A stretch of DNA of 64,000 nucleotides, from positions 124,001-188,000 of the forward strand of contig CAWHBK010000003.1 of NCBI GenBank assembly GCA_963827605.1. Reading direction: 5' to 3'. This DNA is from DSYU01 sp963827605. Its GTDB lineage: Bacteria > Chloroflexota > Anaerolineae > Anaerolineales > Anaerolineaceae. Both the position numbers and the translations under genes were made by a program. Position 1 is the first letter of the stretch; each line of letters begins with the position of its first letter. Shown here piece after piece: positions 9,095 through 16,721 of this stretch. The notes under the pieces are model-generated. The model made no database searches, was not told where the DNA came from, and was given only the letters and a program-made list of their open reading frames with translations.

Positions 9095-10111
9095 ATGAAT
9101 CTACCATCCCTGTTTGAAACACTTTCTCAGGCGCTCCTGACCCTTATCATTGCTCCAGGGGTTATTGGGGTGCTGCGCTGGATAAAAGCACGCCTGCGAG
9201 GCCAGCGAGGACCCAGGTGCTGGCAGCCCTATCTGGACCTGTGGAAATTGTTTCAACGGCGGGCGGTTATCCCGGAAACCTCCTCGTGGGTGTTTTTATC
9301 CGCGCCGGTGATCGTTTTTGGCTGTTACACTTTGATTGGCGCGTTGGTGCCGGTGGTATCCTTGCCATCCTATGACCAGGTGCTGAACCACCCCAATGGA
9401 CCGCCGCTGGCTGATTTCCTGGTGGTTGTGGCGCTGATCGGGCTGGCCCGTTTTGCGATTGCACTGGCCGGGATGGATACCGGTTCGCCCTATGGGGGAA
9501 TGGGCAGCAGTCGAGAGATGTTCGTGCAGGTGTTGTCGGAGCCGGTTTTTGTCATGGCGGCGTATGGGCTGGCGCTTACCACATACACGACCAGTGTATC
9601 GGGCGCGATGAGCATAAAGGCCGGAAGCCTGACAACGCTGGAAACTGCATTTTTGCCAAACCTGGTGGCGCACTTTTCGGACTCCGTATTACTTCTCATC
9701 TCGCTGGCTCTGGTGCTGGTTATGCTGGCGGAGGCCGGCCGCATCCCGTTTGATAACCCGGCCAACCACCAGGAACTGAGGATGGGCAGGAAAGCGATTC
9801 ATCTTGAATACGGCGGGGTCAATCTGGGGTTATTGGAGTGGGCTGAGGCGCTGCGGGTTACTTTCTTTATGACCCTGCTGGTGAACCTGTTTTTTCCAGA
9901 TTGGCTGGCATCCGCGGGGAAAGGAAACCTCACCAATTTGCAACTGATCTTTGCATATCCCTTAAAAATGCTGGTGATGATTGGTCTCCTGGCATTATGG
10001 GAAGAGACCCGGGCAAAGATGCGCCTGCGCAGCGTTATTGCGCCGGCCGGCCTGGCGCTCATTTTATCCATGATTGCGATTGTTTTGGCTTTTGTCTGGC
10101 ACTATCTCTAG
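9095..10111 (+). CDS. NuoH/HyfC-type membrane anchor subunit
   Basis: Membrane subunit that links the peripheral arm to the proton-pumping arm in group 4 hydrogenases and complex I (subunit 1/NuoH/HycD/HyfC). The start at 9095 (MNLPSLFETLSQALLTL) lies 2 nt after the restored stop of the preceding gene. The signature LAEAGRIPFDNPANHQEL followed by LEYGGVNLGLLEWAEALR is fully conserved, including the charged residues that line the quinone-chamber-like cavity in complex I. The length (338 residues) is normal. As printed, the sequence continues from the upstream frame without a break, but the family boundary and a clean start codon show two genes. Confidence 0.88.
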   Translation: MNLPSLFETLSQALLTLIIAPGVIGVLRWIKARLRGQRGPRCWQPYLDLWKLFQRRAVIPETSSWVFLSAPVIVFGCYTLIGALVPVVSLPSYDQVLNHPNGPPLADFLVVVALIGLARFAIALAGMDTGSPYGGMGSSREMFVQVLSEPVFVMAAYGLALTTYTTSVSGAMSIKAGSLTTLETAFLPNLVAHFSDSVLLLISLALVLVMLAEAGRIPFDNPANHQELRMGRKAIHLEYGGVNLGLLEWAEALRVTFFMTLLVNLFFPDWLASAGKGNLTNLQLIFAYPLKMLVMIGLLALWEETRAKMRLRSVIAPAGLALILSMIAIVLAFVWHYL

Positions 10112-10121
10112 AGCGAAACCT

Positions 10122-10874
10122 ATGGAAACACGTATCGATAACCTGGTGGAGATACTCGCATTCTTAATGCTTATTATGGGCTTGATGTTGTCATTAACCC
10201 GCACGGTGCGGCGCATGATCCAGTTTTATCGATACCAGTGTTTTTGCCTGGCCGCGGTCACATTTTTGACGGCATTGGAACAGCCTGCGGGAGGATTACA
10301 GATCGGTTCAGGATTGTTTGTGGTTATCCCAATCCTGCTGGCGGTATGTATCGAGCCGCTGCTGGCGCAAGCGACTGTGACAGAAAACATCCCGGCCGGT
10401 CAAAGGCTGATGCGTTGGTTCAAGTGGTCCATTCAACCCAAAGCACGCCAGGAAGTCCTGCCTGGCTGGCTGCAAAGCCGGCGCGCGCGCCAGGGGATCG
10501 TGACGCTGCTGGCAGTTGACCTGGCAATCGCGGCTTTGGCTTTTGTGACGGCCTATACCTTCGCCGGCTCCGCGATGAGCCAGATCAACGCGCTGGTGCT
10601 GGCAGTTTCTTTTGCCCTGCTTCTGCTGGGGTTATCCACCATGGTGTTCACGGAGGATATTATTTCCCAGGTGATCGGTTTATTGATGATGGAGCAAGGT
10701 ATGTTTCTGGCGGCGGTGCGATGTATTTTAAGAAATGAGATCCGGATCGTTTTCGTGCTGGGCCTGTTTCTATATACGATCATCACGCTCACCATCCTCG
10801 TCTTACTTTTACCCGAACTGCACCAAAAATCGGGGTCTTTGGATATCGAGCAGCAAGGGCAGCTGAAGGGATAG
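10122..10874 (+). CDS. HyfE-type membrane subunit
   Basis: Small polytopic membrane protein (250 residues) resembling hydrogenase-4 component E, which carries a NuoK-like part. The start METRIDNLVEIL at 10122 is chosen because it begins just after the NuoH-like gene (10 nt gap); the frame opens earlier, inside that gene. It has about six hydrophobic stretches, a hydrophilic loop around residues 85-115, and a C-terminal NuoK-like pair of helices containing FTEDIISQVIGLLMMEQGMF. HyfE is characteristic of hydrogenase-4-like complexes and of related complexes without hydrogenase activity. It is 3 nt from the next gene. Confidence 0.82.
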   Translation: METRIDNLVEILAFLMLIMGLMLSLTRTVRRMIQFYRYQCFCLAAVTFLTALEQPAGGLQIGSGLFVVIPILLAVCIEPLLAQATVTENIPAGQRLMRWFKWSIQPKARQEVLPGWLQSRRARQGIVTLLAVDLAIAALAFVTAYTFAGSAMSQINALVLAVSFALLLLGLSTMVFTEDIISQVIGLLMMEQGMFLAAVRCILRNEIRIVFVLGLFLYTIITLTILVLLLPELHQKSGSLDIEQQGQLKG

Positions 10875-10877
10875 CGC

Positions 10878-12488
10878 ATGCATTTCAGTATTGCATCTGT
10901 GGAGAATGCACAAGAAACGGTAAGGGTTTTAGCGCTCATTATCGTGCTGGCTCCTTTGGCCGCGGCAACGTTGGGTCTGCTGCTCAAGCGGCGGATGGGG
11001 TTATTAAATTGGGTCACGCCTATATGCTCGGGTATCTCTTTACTTGCCACGTTACTGGTCATTCCACAGGTTCTGGATCGCGGGTTGAAGATCCCGGTCA
11101 TGCCCTTTTTGGATTTGTACCTGGACGCATTGAGCCTTTATTTTGTCCTGCTGGTGAATCTGGTAGCATTTTTTGCCTCATTTTCAATCGCTCAATTCCT
11201 TAAGTCGGGTGCCCGCGGAAATTTAATGCATAACCCGGGGGGCTTTATCCTGTTCTTTAACCTTTTCCAGATGACCATGCTGCTGGCACCGATGGTTGAA
11301 AACCTGGTCACCTTGTGGATGGCGGTTGAACTGACCACGGTATTTTCGGCGATTCTGGTGGGTTACAAGCGGGACCGCCTGTCTTTGGAAGCGGCCTGGA
11401 AATTCATGATGATCAACACGACTGGGATCATCTTTGCGCTGCTGGGAACGCTCTTTATGGCTAATGCAATTCCCGAAAAGGTTTTTGGTTATCAACCGAT
11501 GGTTGACTGGATGAACTGGTCATTTCTGGCAAATTGGGATATTGCCACGCATTTGAATAAGAATTATGTGATGTTATCTTTCCTTTTTATCCTGCTGGGT
11601 TATGGAACCAAAGCAGGCCTGGCGCCTATGCACAGCTGGCTGCCGGACAGCCATGGGGAGGCGCCATCGCCGGTAAGCGCTTTGCTTTCTGGCGTGATGT
11701 TGAAAACAGCGCTGTATGCGATCCTGCGCTTTGCCACAATTACCAACTTATGCCTGTTCGAGGGTTCATCGAAATTCACATCCAATTTGCTGCTGGCGAC
11801 AGGCGTTTTATCCTTGATCCTGGCGACCCCGTTTATCGTGAAACGCAACCCCTTTAAACGCACCCTGGCGTTCCACAGCCTGGAGCACATCGGGATAATC
11901 GCGATCGGGATTGGGATTGGAACACCGGTGGCCGTGTTCGGGGCTTTACTGCATACACTCAATCATGCCCTCACCAAGGCGCTGATGTTTCTGGTATACG
12001 GCTCGATCCAGCAAGCGTATCAGGAGCGGGGCGGGGAAGCGCAGCCTATTCAGGGTGTTCTAAAGGCGATGCCGCTCTCAGGTACGATCCTGGCCTTTGG
12101 GGGGCTGGCTCTGGCGGGTTCGCCACCTTTCAGTATTTTTATGAGTGAATTTGTGATCTTGTGGGCAGCCTTGCGGGAGGTTATGGCGAGAAACAGCCCG
12201 CTGCTGGGGTTGGCTCTCGCGTGTGTGGTGGTCAGCATTGGGATCATCTTTGGCGGGTTGGTGGGGCACCTGGCGCGTCTTCTGCTTGGCCCGGCGCCTT
12301 TTGCGCCGGTGAAACTTACTCCTCAGCGCCTGCGCGGGCTGGCGCCGTTCTTGATTTTACTGGCCGGCATTGTTCTGTTTGGTTTTCTGTTACCCAGGCT
12401 GCCGGTCGATCTTCCGCTGCTGCTTCAACGCAGTGTGTGGATCGTCGAAAATGGGGTCACGCAGGCGAAGTTTACGGGTGTGCCATGA
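10878..12488 (+). CDS. Proton-conducting antiporter-like subunit (HyfF/NuoM type)
   Basis: Second MrpA/D-type antiporter-like subunit, 536 residues with about 14 hydrophobic segments. The proton-path residues known from NuoM and HyfF are present: glutamate in LWMAVELTTVFSAIL, lysine in GYGTKAGLAPMHSWLPD with SHGEAPSPVSALLSG, and the RTLAFHSLEHIGI helix. Nothing suggests loss of ion transport, in contrast to the altered catalytic subunits downstream. Its last codon overlaps the start of the next gene (ATGA at 12485-12488), indicating translational coupling. Confidence 0.88.
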   Translation: MHFSIASVENAQETVRVLALIIVLAPLAAATLGLLLKRRMGLLNWVTPICSGISLLATLLVIPQVLDRGLKIPVMPFLDLYLDALSLYFVLLVNLVAFFASFSIAQFLKSGARGNLMHNPGGFILFFNLFQMTMLLAPMVENLVTLWMAVELTTVFSAILVGYKRDRLSLEAAWKFMMINTTGIIFALLGTLFMANAIPEKVFGYQPMVDWMNWSFLANWDIATHLNKNYVMLSFLFILLGYGTKAGLAPMHSWLPDSHGEAPSPVSALLSGVMLKTALYAILRFATITNLCLFEGSSKFTSNLLLATGVLSLILATPFIVKRNPFKRTLAFHSLEHIGIIAIGIGIGTPVAVFGALLHTLNHALTKALMFLVYGSIQQAYQERGGEAQPIQGVLKAMPLSGTILAFGGLALAGSPPFSIFMSEFVILWAALREVMARNSPLLGLALACVVVSIGIIFGGLVGHLARLLLGPAPFAPVKLTPQRLRGLAPFLILLAGIVLFGFLLPRLPVDLPLLLQRSVWIVENGVTQAKFTGVP

Positions 12489-14215
12489 GCGATGCGAGTT
12501 ACCAGCATTTACGCGCGATTGGCCAGGAATTTGGCGTTCAAATTTACCGGCCCGGTATCACCCAGCTGCATTTTTTGGTGCAGAACCCAATGGACTTGAT
12601 GCAATTGTGCATTCGCCTGCGGGATGAAAATTGTTACCTAGTTACGCTGGTCGGCAATGACGAGCGCGAACTGGAAGATGACTGCTTCAAGCTGTATTAT
12701 ATTTTTTCACACGCAGTGGATAACGTTTTCCTGGTAGTGGAATACGGATTGCAGCCGGGCCGAGAAATCTACCCATCCATCTTTACGATTTATCCAGCCG
12801 TCGAGCCCTTTGAGCGTGAAATGGCGGACTTGTTTGGGCTTCTGCCAGAGCAGCAGGAGCCGCGGGTGATCCCGCAGGCGTATCTCCATTCCTGTTATCC
12901 AGCCGGCCTAACGCCTTTGCGCCGCGATTGTACCCAGGCATCCTTTCAGCGTTTGATGGCGGGCAGCAGCGCGGTGATGACGCTTCCGCCGGTGCTGGAA
13001 GGCGTGCAGCATTCGCCGCCCGGCGAGCTGTTCGTGACGCTTGGTCCGGTGCAAGGGGATGGTTTCGAGCCGGCAAACTTTACCTTCCGGGTCAGCGGCG
13101 AAACGATTGAAGGAATGGGGCTGCTGCTTGGGTATAAACACAAAGGCATCGAGCGGCTGTACCAGCGCAATTATGACCTTTGCACAGGATGGAAGCTGGC
13201 AGAACATGTGGCGGGCGATTCTTCATTCGCACATAATGTGGCCTATTCCAAAGCCGTGGAGGTGATGGTATCCGCGGCGGTTCCCCAAGAGGCGCATCTG
13301 CTGCGGGCTGTGCTGCTGGAGCTGGAACGGATGACGAACCACATTGGGGACTGCGCACTGCTGGCGGGCGACCTGGCGCTCAATCATTGCGCGGCCGAAA
13401 TGGCGGCTACCCGCGAACGCATGCTCGCGCTTTGCAGCAGCCTGTCTGGCAGCCGTTTTCTGCGGGGTGTCAACCGGCCGGGCGGGATTTGTTTACCGGG
13501 TCCGCTGGAAGCAGAGAAAATCCGGATTGAAACCCGCGAAATCGGGAAGCGCTTTGCGCGCCTGGCGCAGCAATTGGTGGAGCGGCAGGATTTCCGCGAG
13601 CGCACTACGGGTATTGGCGTGTTACCACGGGAAACGGCGATCGAACTTGGGGTCACGGGCCTGGCTGCCCGGGCATCGGGGGTGCAGCGCGACTTTCGCC
13701 TCCAGCATCCCTTTGGCCCGTATGCCTTCCCCGATGTCCAAGCACTGCTGGCTAAACCTGTGACGGATCTGCTTAATATCCAGCGGGAGGTGGGCCACCA
13801 GGAGGCGGCCCACCGGGGGGTGGTTGGGGATTGTTTCAGCCGCGTGGTGCAGCGCATCGCGGAAGTTCAGGTTTCTCAGCAGATGGTGGAGATCTTTTTG
13901 GATCATTGGACCGGCAGAGAGGAGACGCAGTTCTGCGTGCCGTTATTTCCGGAGCGGATCGCGAACTTTGAATGGGGCCTGGGATATGTGGAGGGCTGGC
14001 GGGGCGATATTGTGTACTTTGTGATGAAAGACAAATTCGAGCGCATTTACCGCTGCAAAGTCCGCGACCCATCCACCCTGAATTGGCCAGGCCTGAGAGC
14101 CGCGGTCGTTTCTGGGAGCAAAGGCCTGGACGTTGAAGGCGCGGAAACCGCCCTGGTGGATTTTCCGTTAATCAATAAAAGCTTCAATCTCTCGGTTTCG
14201 GGGAATGATTTATGA
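12485..14215 (+). CDS. Fused NuoC-NuoD-like subunit (HyfG/HycE type) lacking NiFe ligands
   Basis: The start at 12485 overlaps the HyfF-like stop; the frame opens much earlier but only inside that gene. Residues 1-150 are the NuoC/30-kDa domain (YPSIFTIYPAVEPFEREMADLFGL). About 180-576 is the NuoD/NiFe large-subunit domain, with GYKHKGIERL, ELERMTNHIGD and RFLRGVNRPGG. In true group 4 hydrogenases the site after ER/DR reads CGICGFAH; here it is AEHVAGDSSFAH, so both cysteines are gone. The C-terminal DPCxxC site reads DPSTLNWPGL, also without cysteines. The active site therefore cannot bind NiFe in the known way. This pattern defines the energy-converting hydrogenase-related (Ehr) family. Quinone reduction as in complex I is not shown. 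Confidence 0.88.
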   Translation: MSDASYQHLRAIGQEFGVQIYRPGITQLHFLVQNPMDLMQLCIRLRDENCYLVTLVGNDERELEDDCFKLYYIFSHAVDNVFLVVEYGLQPGREIYPSIFTIYPAVEPFEREMADLFGLLPEQQEPRVIPQAYLHSCYPAGLTPLRRDCTQASFQRLMAGSSAVMTLPPVLEGVQHSPPGELFVTLGPVQGDGFEPANFTFRVSGETIEGMGLLLGYKHKGIERLYQRNYDLCTGWKLAEHVAGDSSFAHNVAYSKAVEVMVSAAVPQEAHLLRAVLLELERMTNHIGDCALLAGDLALNHCAAEMAATRERMLALCSSLSGSRFLRGVNRPGGICLPGPLEAEKIRIETREIGKRFARLAQQLVERQDFRERTTGIGVLPRETAIELGVTGLAARASGVQRDFRLQHPFGPYAFPDVQALLAKPVTDLLNIQREVGHQEAAHRGVVGDCFSRVVQRIAEVQVSQQMVEIFLDHWTGREETQFCVPLFPERIANFEWGLGYVEGWRGDIVYFVMKDKFERIYRCKVRDPSTLNWPGLRAAVVSGSKGLDVEGAETALVDFPLINKSFNLSVSGNDL

Positions 14216-14731
14216 GAGAAGACGCGCGCGACATACGCGCGCGCGACATACGCGCGGGCGACAAACGGCAGGAGCATTTTGGAGCGGGCTGGCTGCGCCG
14301 ATCCCTCGGCGGTCTGCTGCTGAGGAAAGCCGCTAATCGCTTTGGCCGGTCGATTGCCATCCGGGTGATCGATTGCGGTTCGAGTGGTGCGGTTGAACAG
14401 GAAATACTGGCGATCTTTAACCCGGTGTATGACGCGGAACAATATGGCTTTCAACTGGCTGCTTCACCGCGCCACGCGGATGTCTTGCTGGTGAGCGGCC
14501 CGCTCACTCGCAGTATGGAGGCCGCTTTACTGGCGACTTTTGAAGCGATGCCCGACCCGCGCCGGGTGGTCACCATCGGGGATGCATTTACCGGGCAAGG
14601 CATTTTCGGTGATTCCTGATGCCGTCATTCCGCTGCCGGAAGAGATCGCTGCCGCATGCGTGGCGCACATCCCCGGCGACCCGCCCTCTCCGGCGGAAAT
14701 TTTGGCCGCCTTGCTGAAAATCGCGGCCTGA
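14212..14731 (+). CDS. NuoB/HycG/HyfI-like small subunit without Fe-S ligands, one frameshift
   Basis: Coupled to the previous gene by ATGA at 14212-14215. It matches the NuoB/HycG family: NPVYDAEQYGF, SPRHADVLLVSGPLT, then PGDPPSPAEILAALL at the end. As printed, the frame closes at 14617-14619; one extra base near 14610-14613 (GATTCCTGAT read for GATCCTGAT) explains this. The restored product of 172 residues ends at 14731. All four ligands of the N2-type 4Fe-4S cluster are replaced: SCNGCE is SSGAVE here, GDC is GDA and PGCPP is PGDPP. The N-terminus carries a duplicated ARDIR segment. A structural rather than electron-carrying subunit is inferred. No HyfA/HyfH-type ferredoxin gene follows. 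Confidence 0.8.
14224..14253 (+). repeat. Perfect 15-nt tandem duplication inside the NuoB-like gene
   Basis: GCGCGCGACATACGC occurs twice in direct succession (14224-14238 and 14239-14253), encoding ARDIR-ARDIR near the start of the small subunit. It preserves the reading frame and adds five residues to a charged N-terminal tail. Replication slippage is the likely origin. Confidence 0.8.
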
Positions 14732-14766
14732 GCGTAGGGTCCGGTAAAACCAGTCCATCACCTTTT

Positions 14767-14797
14767 GGGCTGCCGCAAAGACATTATGCGGCGGCCC
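14767..14797 (+). terminator. Hairpin after the complex-I-like operon
   Basis: GGGCTGCCGCA at 14767-14777 and TGCGGCGGCCC at 14787-14797 form an 11-bp stem (one G-U pair) with a 9-nt loop, 35 nt after the last gene. No long T-run follows, so a weak or Rho-assisted terminator is inferred. Confidence 0.4.
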
Positions 14798-14972
14798 GGT
14801 AGTTTGCGTTGGGATATGTCAGATGATTGTCATTCTTTTGTCAGATGGAACTCAAGCGGCTGCTTCGGCGTCTGTGTAATATATAGATGACTTCGCAGCA
14901 AGAGTACAAATCAACCCGTTTCGTTGATCGACAGCAAGTTTCAGGGTTCGCAGACCGAAAGGAGCAACAGGC

Positions 14973-15659
14973 ATGAACGGTACATGGTTAGCCTTTTTCA
15001 CCCTTTTGATGGTTGTCCTGATCGCGGTTGCGGTGGGCGCGCAGCAGATGGAAGCCCAGCAGGCGCAGCAAATCAGCGCGCTGATGAGCCAGCGCGATAC
15101 GACCGTAAACGTGGCCCTGGAAGCGAAAGAACAGCGAGATGCGGCACTCAAAGTGCGGGATGAGGCCGTCACGAAATTGGATGGCCTGAACGCGCAAATC
15201 GCAGCCCTACAGGGCGACTTGCAGAAGACAGCGCTCGACCTGCAGACCGCGCACAGCGAGGCGGAGACCCGCCAGATGGAAATCGACCGCCTGGCGAAGG
15301 AAGCCAGCGATCTGCGGGCGCAGATGACGGGCTTGCAGGTCCGCTACGGGGCGCTCGAAGCGCAGTACGTGAAGCTACAACAGGATACACCGCAAATTCC
15401 GGTTGTGGGCGGCAAGAACACCAAAACCGAAATTGCTGAGCGCAATTCCAAAGCGATCTGCTTGCCGGTTCAGGCAGACAAACTTCCAAACCAGCTGGGT
15501 CTTGGACTGGCGGTTCTGGTCGGGATGGCAGCGCTGGGCAGCGGCGGGTACATTTATTACCGCCATGATCCCAGCCGCAAATATGCGGTCAGAATGACCA
15601 AAGAACAAATTCGCGAATATGCGCGCTACCAGCGGGAGCGGGGCAACCGGGCTGTGTAA
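14973..15659 (+). CDS. Coiled-coil protein with membrane segments at both ends
   Basis: Not assigned to a family. The start follows AAAGGAG at 14960-14966. Residues 4-22 are a hydrophobic signal-anchor (WLAFFTLLMVVLIAVAVGA). About 25-150 is a long Ala/Gln/Glu/Leu-rich coiled coil (QQAQQISALMSQRD... LQVRYGALEAQYVKLQQ). A short linker with a lone cysteine follows (AICLP), then a second membrane helix at about 173-192 (LGLGLAVLVGMAALGSGGYIY) and a basic cytoplasmic-looking tail of about 35 residues. The two anchors with an extramembrane coil suggest an envelope scaffold or spacer. It sits 240 nt after the complex-I-like operon on the same strand but behind a hairpin, so a link to that operon is unproven. 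Confidence 0.7.
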   Translation: MNGTWLAFFTLLMVVLIAVAVGAQQMEAQQAQQISALMSQRDTTVNVALEAKEQRDAALKVRDEAVTKLDGLNAQIAALQGDLQKTALDLQTAHSEAETRQMEIDRLAKEASDLRAQMTGLQVRYGALEAQYVKLQQDTPQIPVVGGKNTKTEIAERNSKAICLPVQADKLPNQLGLGLAVLVGMAALGSGGYIYYRHDPSRKYAVRMTKEQIREYARYQRERGNRAV

Positions 15660-15695
15660 CGAACCAACTATCAGGGGCAAATGGGGGTTTTACAA

Positions 15696-15725
15696 AACAG
15701 CCGCCGATGAAAATCGGCGGCTGTT
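15696..15725 (+). terminator. Stem-loop after the coiled-coil gene
   Basis: A perfect 13-bp stem, AACAGCCGCCGAT (15696-15708) against ATCGGCGGCTGTT (15713-15725), closes a GAAA tetraloop. It lies 37 nt after the stop codon. There is no T-run, but the stem strength and GNRA loop fit a transcript end. Confidence 0.5.
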
Positions 15726-15752
15726 CCATTAAAACCAGGATACAATAGGCAT

Positions 15753-15971
15753 ATGTCCAATGAACTACACATCCAGATCCGCCCGGGCGTCATTGATCCC
15801 GCCGAAGATATCCTGGCCGATTTTCCGTTTGAACCCGGACAGTCGATTGTTACCTTTGCAAGCGGGACCATCATCATCGATTTAGGCGAATCCGACGATT
15901 CGACATACGTCCAGGACTGGTATCTAAACAGTCATGATGATGTGCAGTCGTTTTTTGTGGTTGGGGACTGA
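15753..15971 (+). CDS. Small acidic hypothetical protein
   Basis: 72 residues, acidic, without signal peptide or membrane helix: MSNELHIQIRPGVIDPAED... ending SFFVVGD. Codon use looks ordinary for the window (GC-rich third positions), and a TACAATAG-like element lies just upstream, but the ribosome site is weak. It stands alone between a terminator-like hairpin and a convergent small gene. No family was recognised. Real-gene status is moderately likely. Confidence 0.5.
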   Translation: MSNELHIQIRPGVIDPAEDILADFPFEPGQSIVTFASGTIIIDLGESDDSTYVQDWYLNSHDDVQSFFVVGD

Positions 15972-16002
15972 TGGGGCTTTGCCAGCCGCCCGGCAAAAAA
16001 CC

Positions 16003-16176
16003 TTAACTTTTCTTCAGCGCGGCTTCAAGCCGGTCAGCGAGCTTTTCCGGCTCGTGGATCAGGATGGGCAGGTGCGTGGAGCAAATCCACATCGGCTGGC
16101 TTTTGAAGGTCAGGTTGACCAGGGGGATCTCATTATCGCTTTTGCCGCAGTACAGGCAGGCGGGGGTATCTTTCAT
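16003..16176 (-). CDS. Small zinc-ribbon-like protein
   Basis: 57 residues from the ATG at 16176, which has GGAG 6 nt upstream; a TTG start at 16188 is also open. The motif CLYCGK near the N-terminus and CSTH about 25 residues later make a likely four-ligand Cys3His metal site. The rest is a short amphipathic tail ending AALKKS. Small proteins of this style are common in bacterial genomes, but the role is unknown. The upstream intergenic region holds a set of palindromic repeats. Confidence 0.6.
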   Translation of the reverse strand: MKDTPACLYCGKSDNEIPLVNLTFKSQPMWICSTHLPILIHEPEKLADRLEAALKKS

Positions 16177-16208
16177 CATCAACTCCAATTATGGGAATAA
16201 TACCGCTG

Positions 16209-16273
16209 GATCTGAGGATCGGTAGATCCTGAGGATCGGTAGATCCTGAGGATACTGTCTGATCCTGAGGATT
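16209..16273. repeat. Four short palindromic tandem repeats (GATCCTGAGGATC core)
   Basis: Copies begin at about 16209, 16225, 16242 and 16261, spaced 16-19 nt. The core GATCCT-G-AGGATC is a dyad, with one half varied in the first, third and fourth copies. They fill the gap between a YgbA-type gene and the start of the zinc-ribbon gene on the minus strand, at the place where operator sites would lie. Either an iteron-like operator set or slippage-grown filler would fit. Confidence 0.7.
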
Positions 16274-16282
16274 AGCAAATCC

Positions 16283-16648
16283 TTACGAGGAGCTTTTACG
16301 CTCCAAGATGGGCGGTTTGCGGTGCCCGTCAATTACCAGATGGAAGAAGGTCAGCAGCGGGTGGTGGAAGAGCATCAGCGGACCGGCGCGGCGCATCATC
16401 TGGCGGACCTTTTCACGCATGACCGGTTTGTAGCAATGTACCGTGCATTTTGCGCAGGTGGGCTTGTTTTCCTGGAACGGACAGCGAGCCAGACGCTCTG
16501 ATGCATACTGCACCAATGCCTGGCAATCCGGGCACAAGGTGTTTTTGGGGGAGTGGTGGGTTTTCTGGCAGTATAAATGGGCCATGGCTGCGATGGTCTT
16601 GCGCTCGCGAACCAGGCGCGGGTGGGTGTTGATCATTTTTGTTTTCAT
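16283..16648 (-). CDS. Nitrous oxide-stimulated promoter (YgbA) family protein
   Basis: The product (about 121 residues) matches the YgbA/PF11756 pattern: an N-terminal helix RERKTIAAMAHLYCQKTHH, a cysteine-rich centre (CPDC, then C-x7-C-x2-C-x3-C in ARCPFQENKPTCAKCTVHC) and the closing MRRAGPLMLFHHPLLTFFHL. In enterobacteria the family is induced by nitric oxide through NsrR; the biochemical role is not settled, though metal or cluster binding by the cysteines is plausible. The start MKTKMINTHP at 16648 is preferred; 16636 is an alternative. It lies downstream of the glycosyltransferase on the same strand. Confidence 0.82.
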   Translation of the reverse strand: MKTKMINTHPRLVRERKTIAAMAHLYCQKTHHSPKNTLCPDCQALVQYASERLARCPFQENKPTCAKCTVHCYKPVMREKVRQMMRRAGPLMLFHHPLLTFFHLVIDGHRKPPILERKSSS

Positions 16649-16721
16649 GGGTGCAAATATCAATGTCCCGGCGTTATTATATCGTATAACATGGAATACC
16701 AGCGGAAAGCCGTGGCAAAGA

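Noticed and set aside
6728..10111. A natural HyfB-HyfC fusion protein
   Set aside because: The junction reads as nonsense in the printed frame, whereas removing one G restores the normal end, stop and start of both subunits.
12161..12484. A 108-residue N-terminal extension of the NuoC-NuoD-like protein
   Set aside because: It lies entirely within the HyfF-like gene in another frame; the ATG at 12485 gives the typical ATGA overlap and family start.
6728..14731. A functional hydrogenase-4 or formate hydrogenlyase
   Set aside because: The NiFe-binding cysteines and the small-subunit Fe-S cysteines are absent, and no ferredoxin subunit is encoded.
16209..16273. CRISPR array
   Set aside because: Units are only about 17 nt, spacers are lacking and no cas gene is near.
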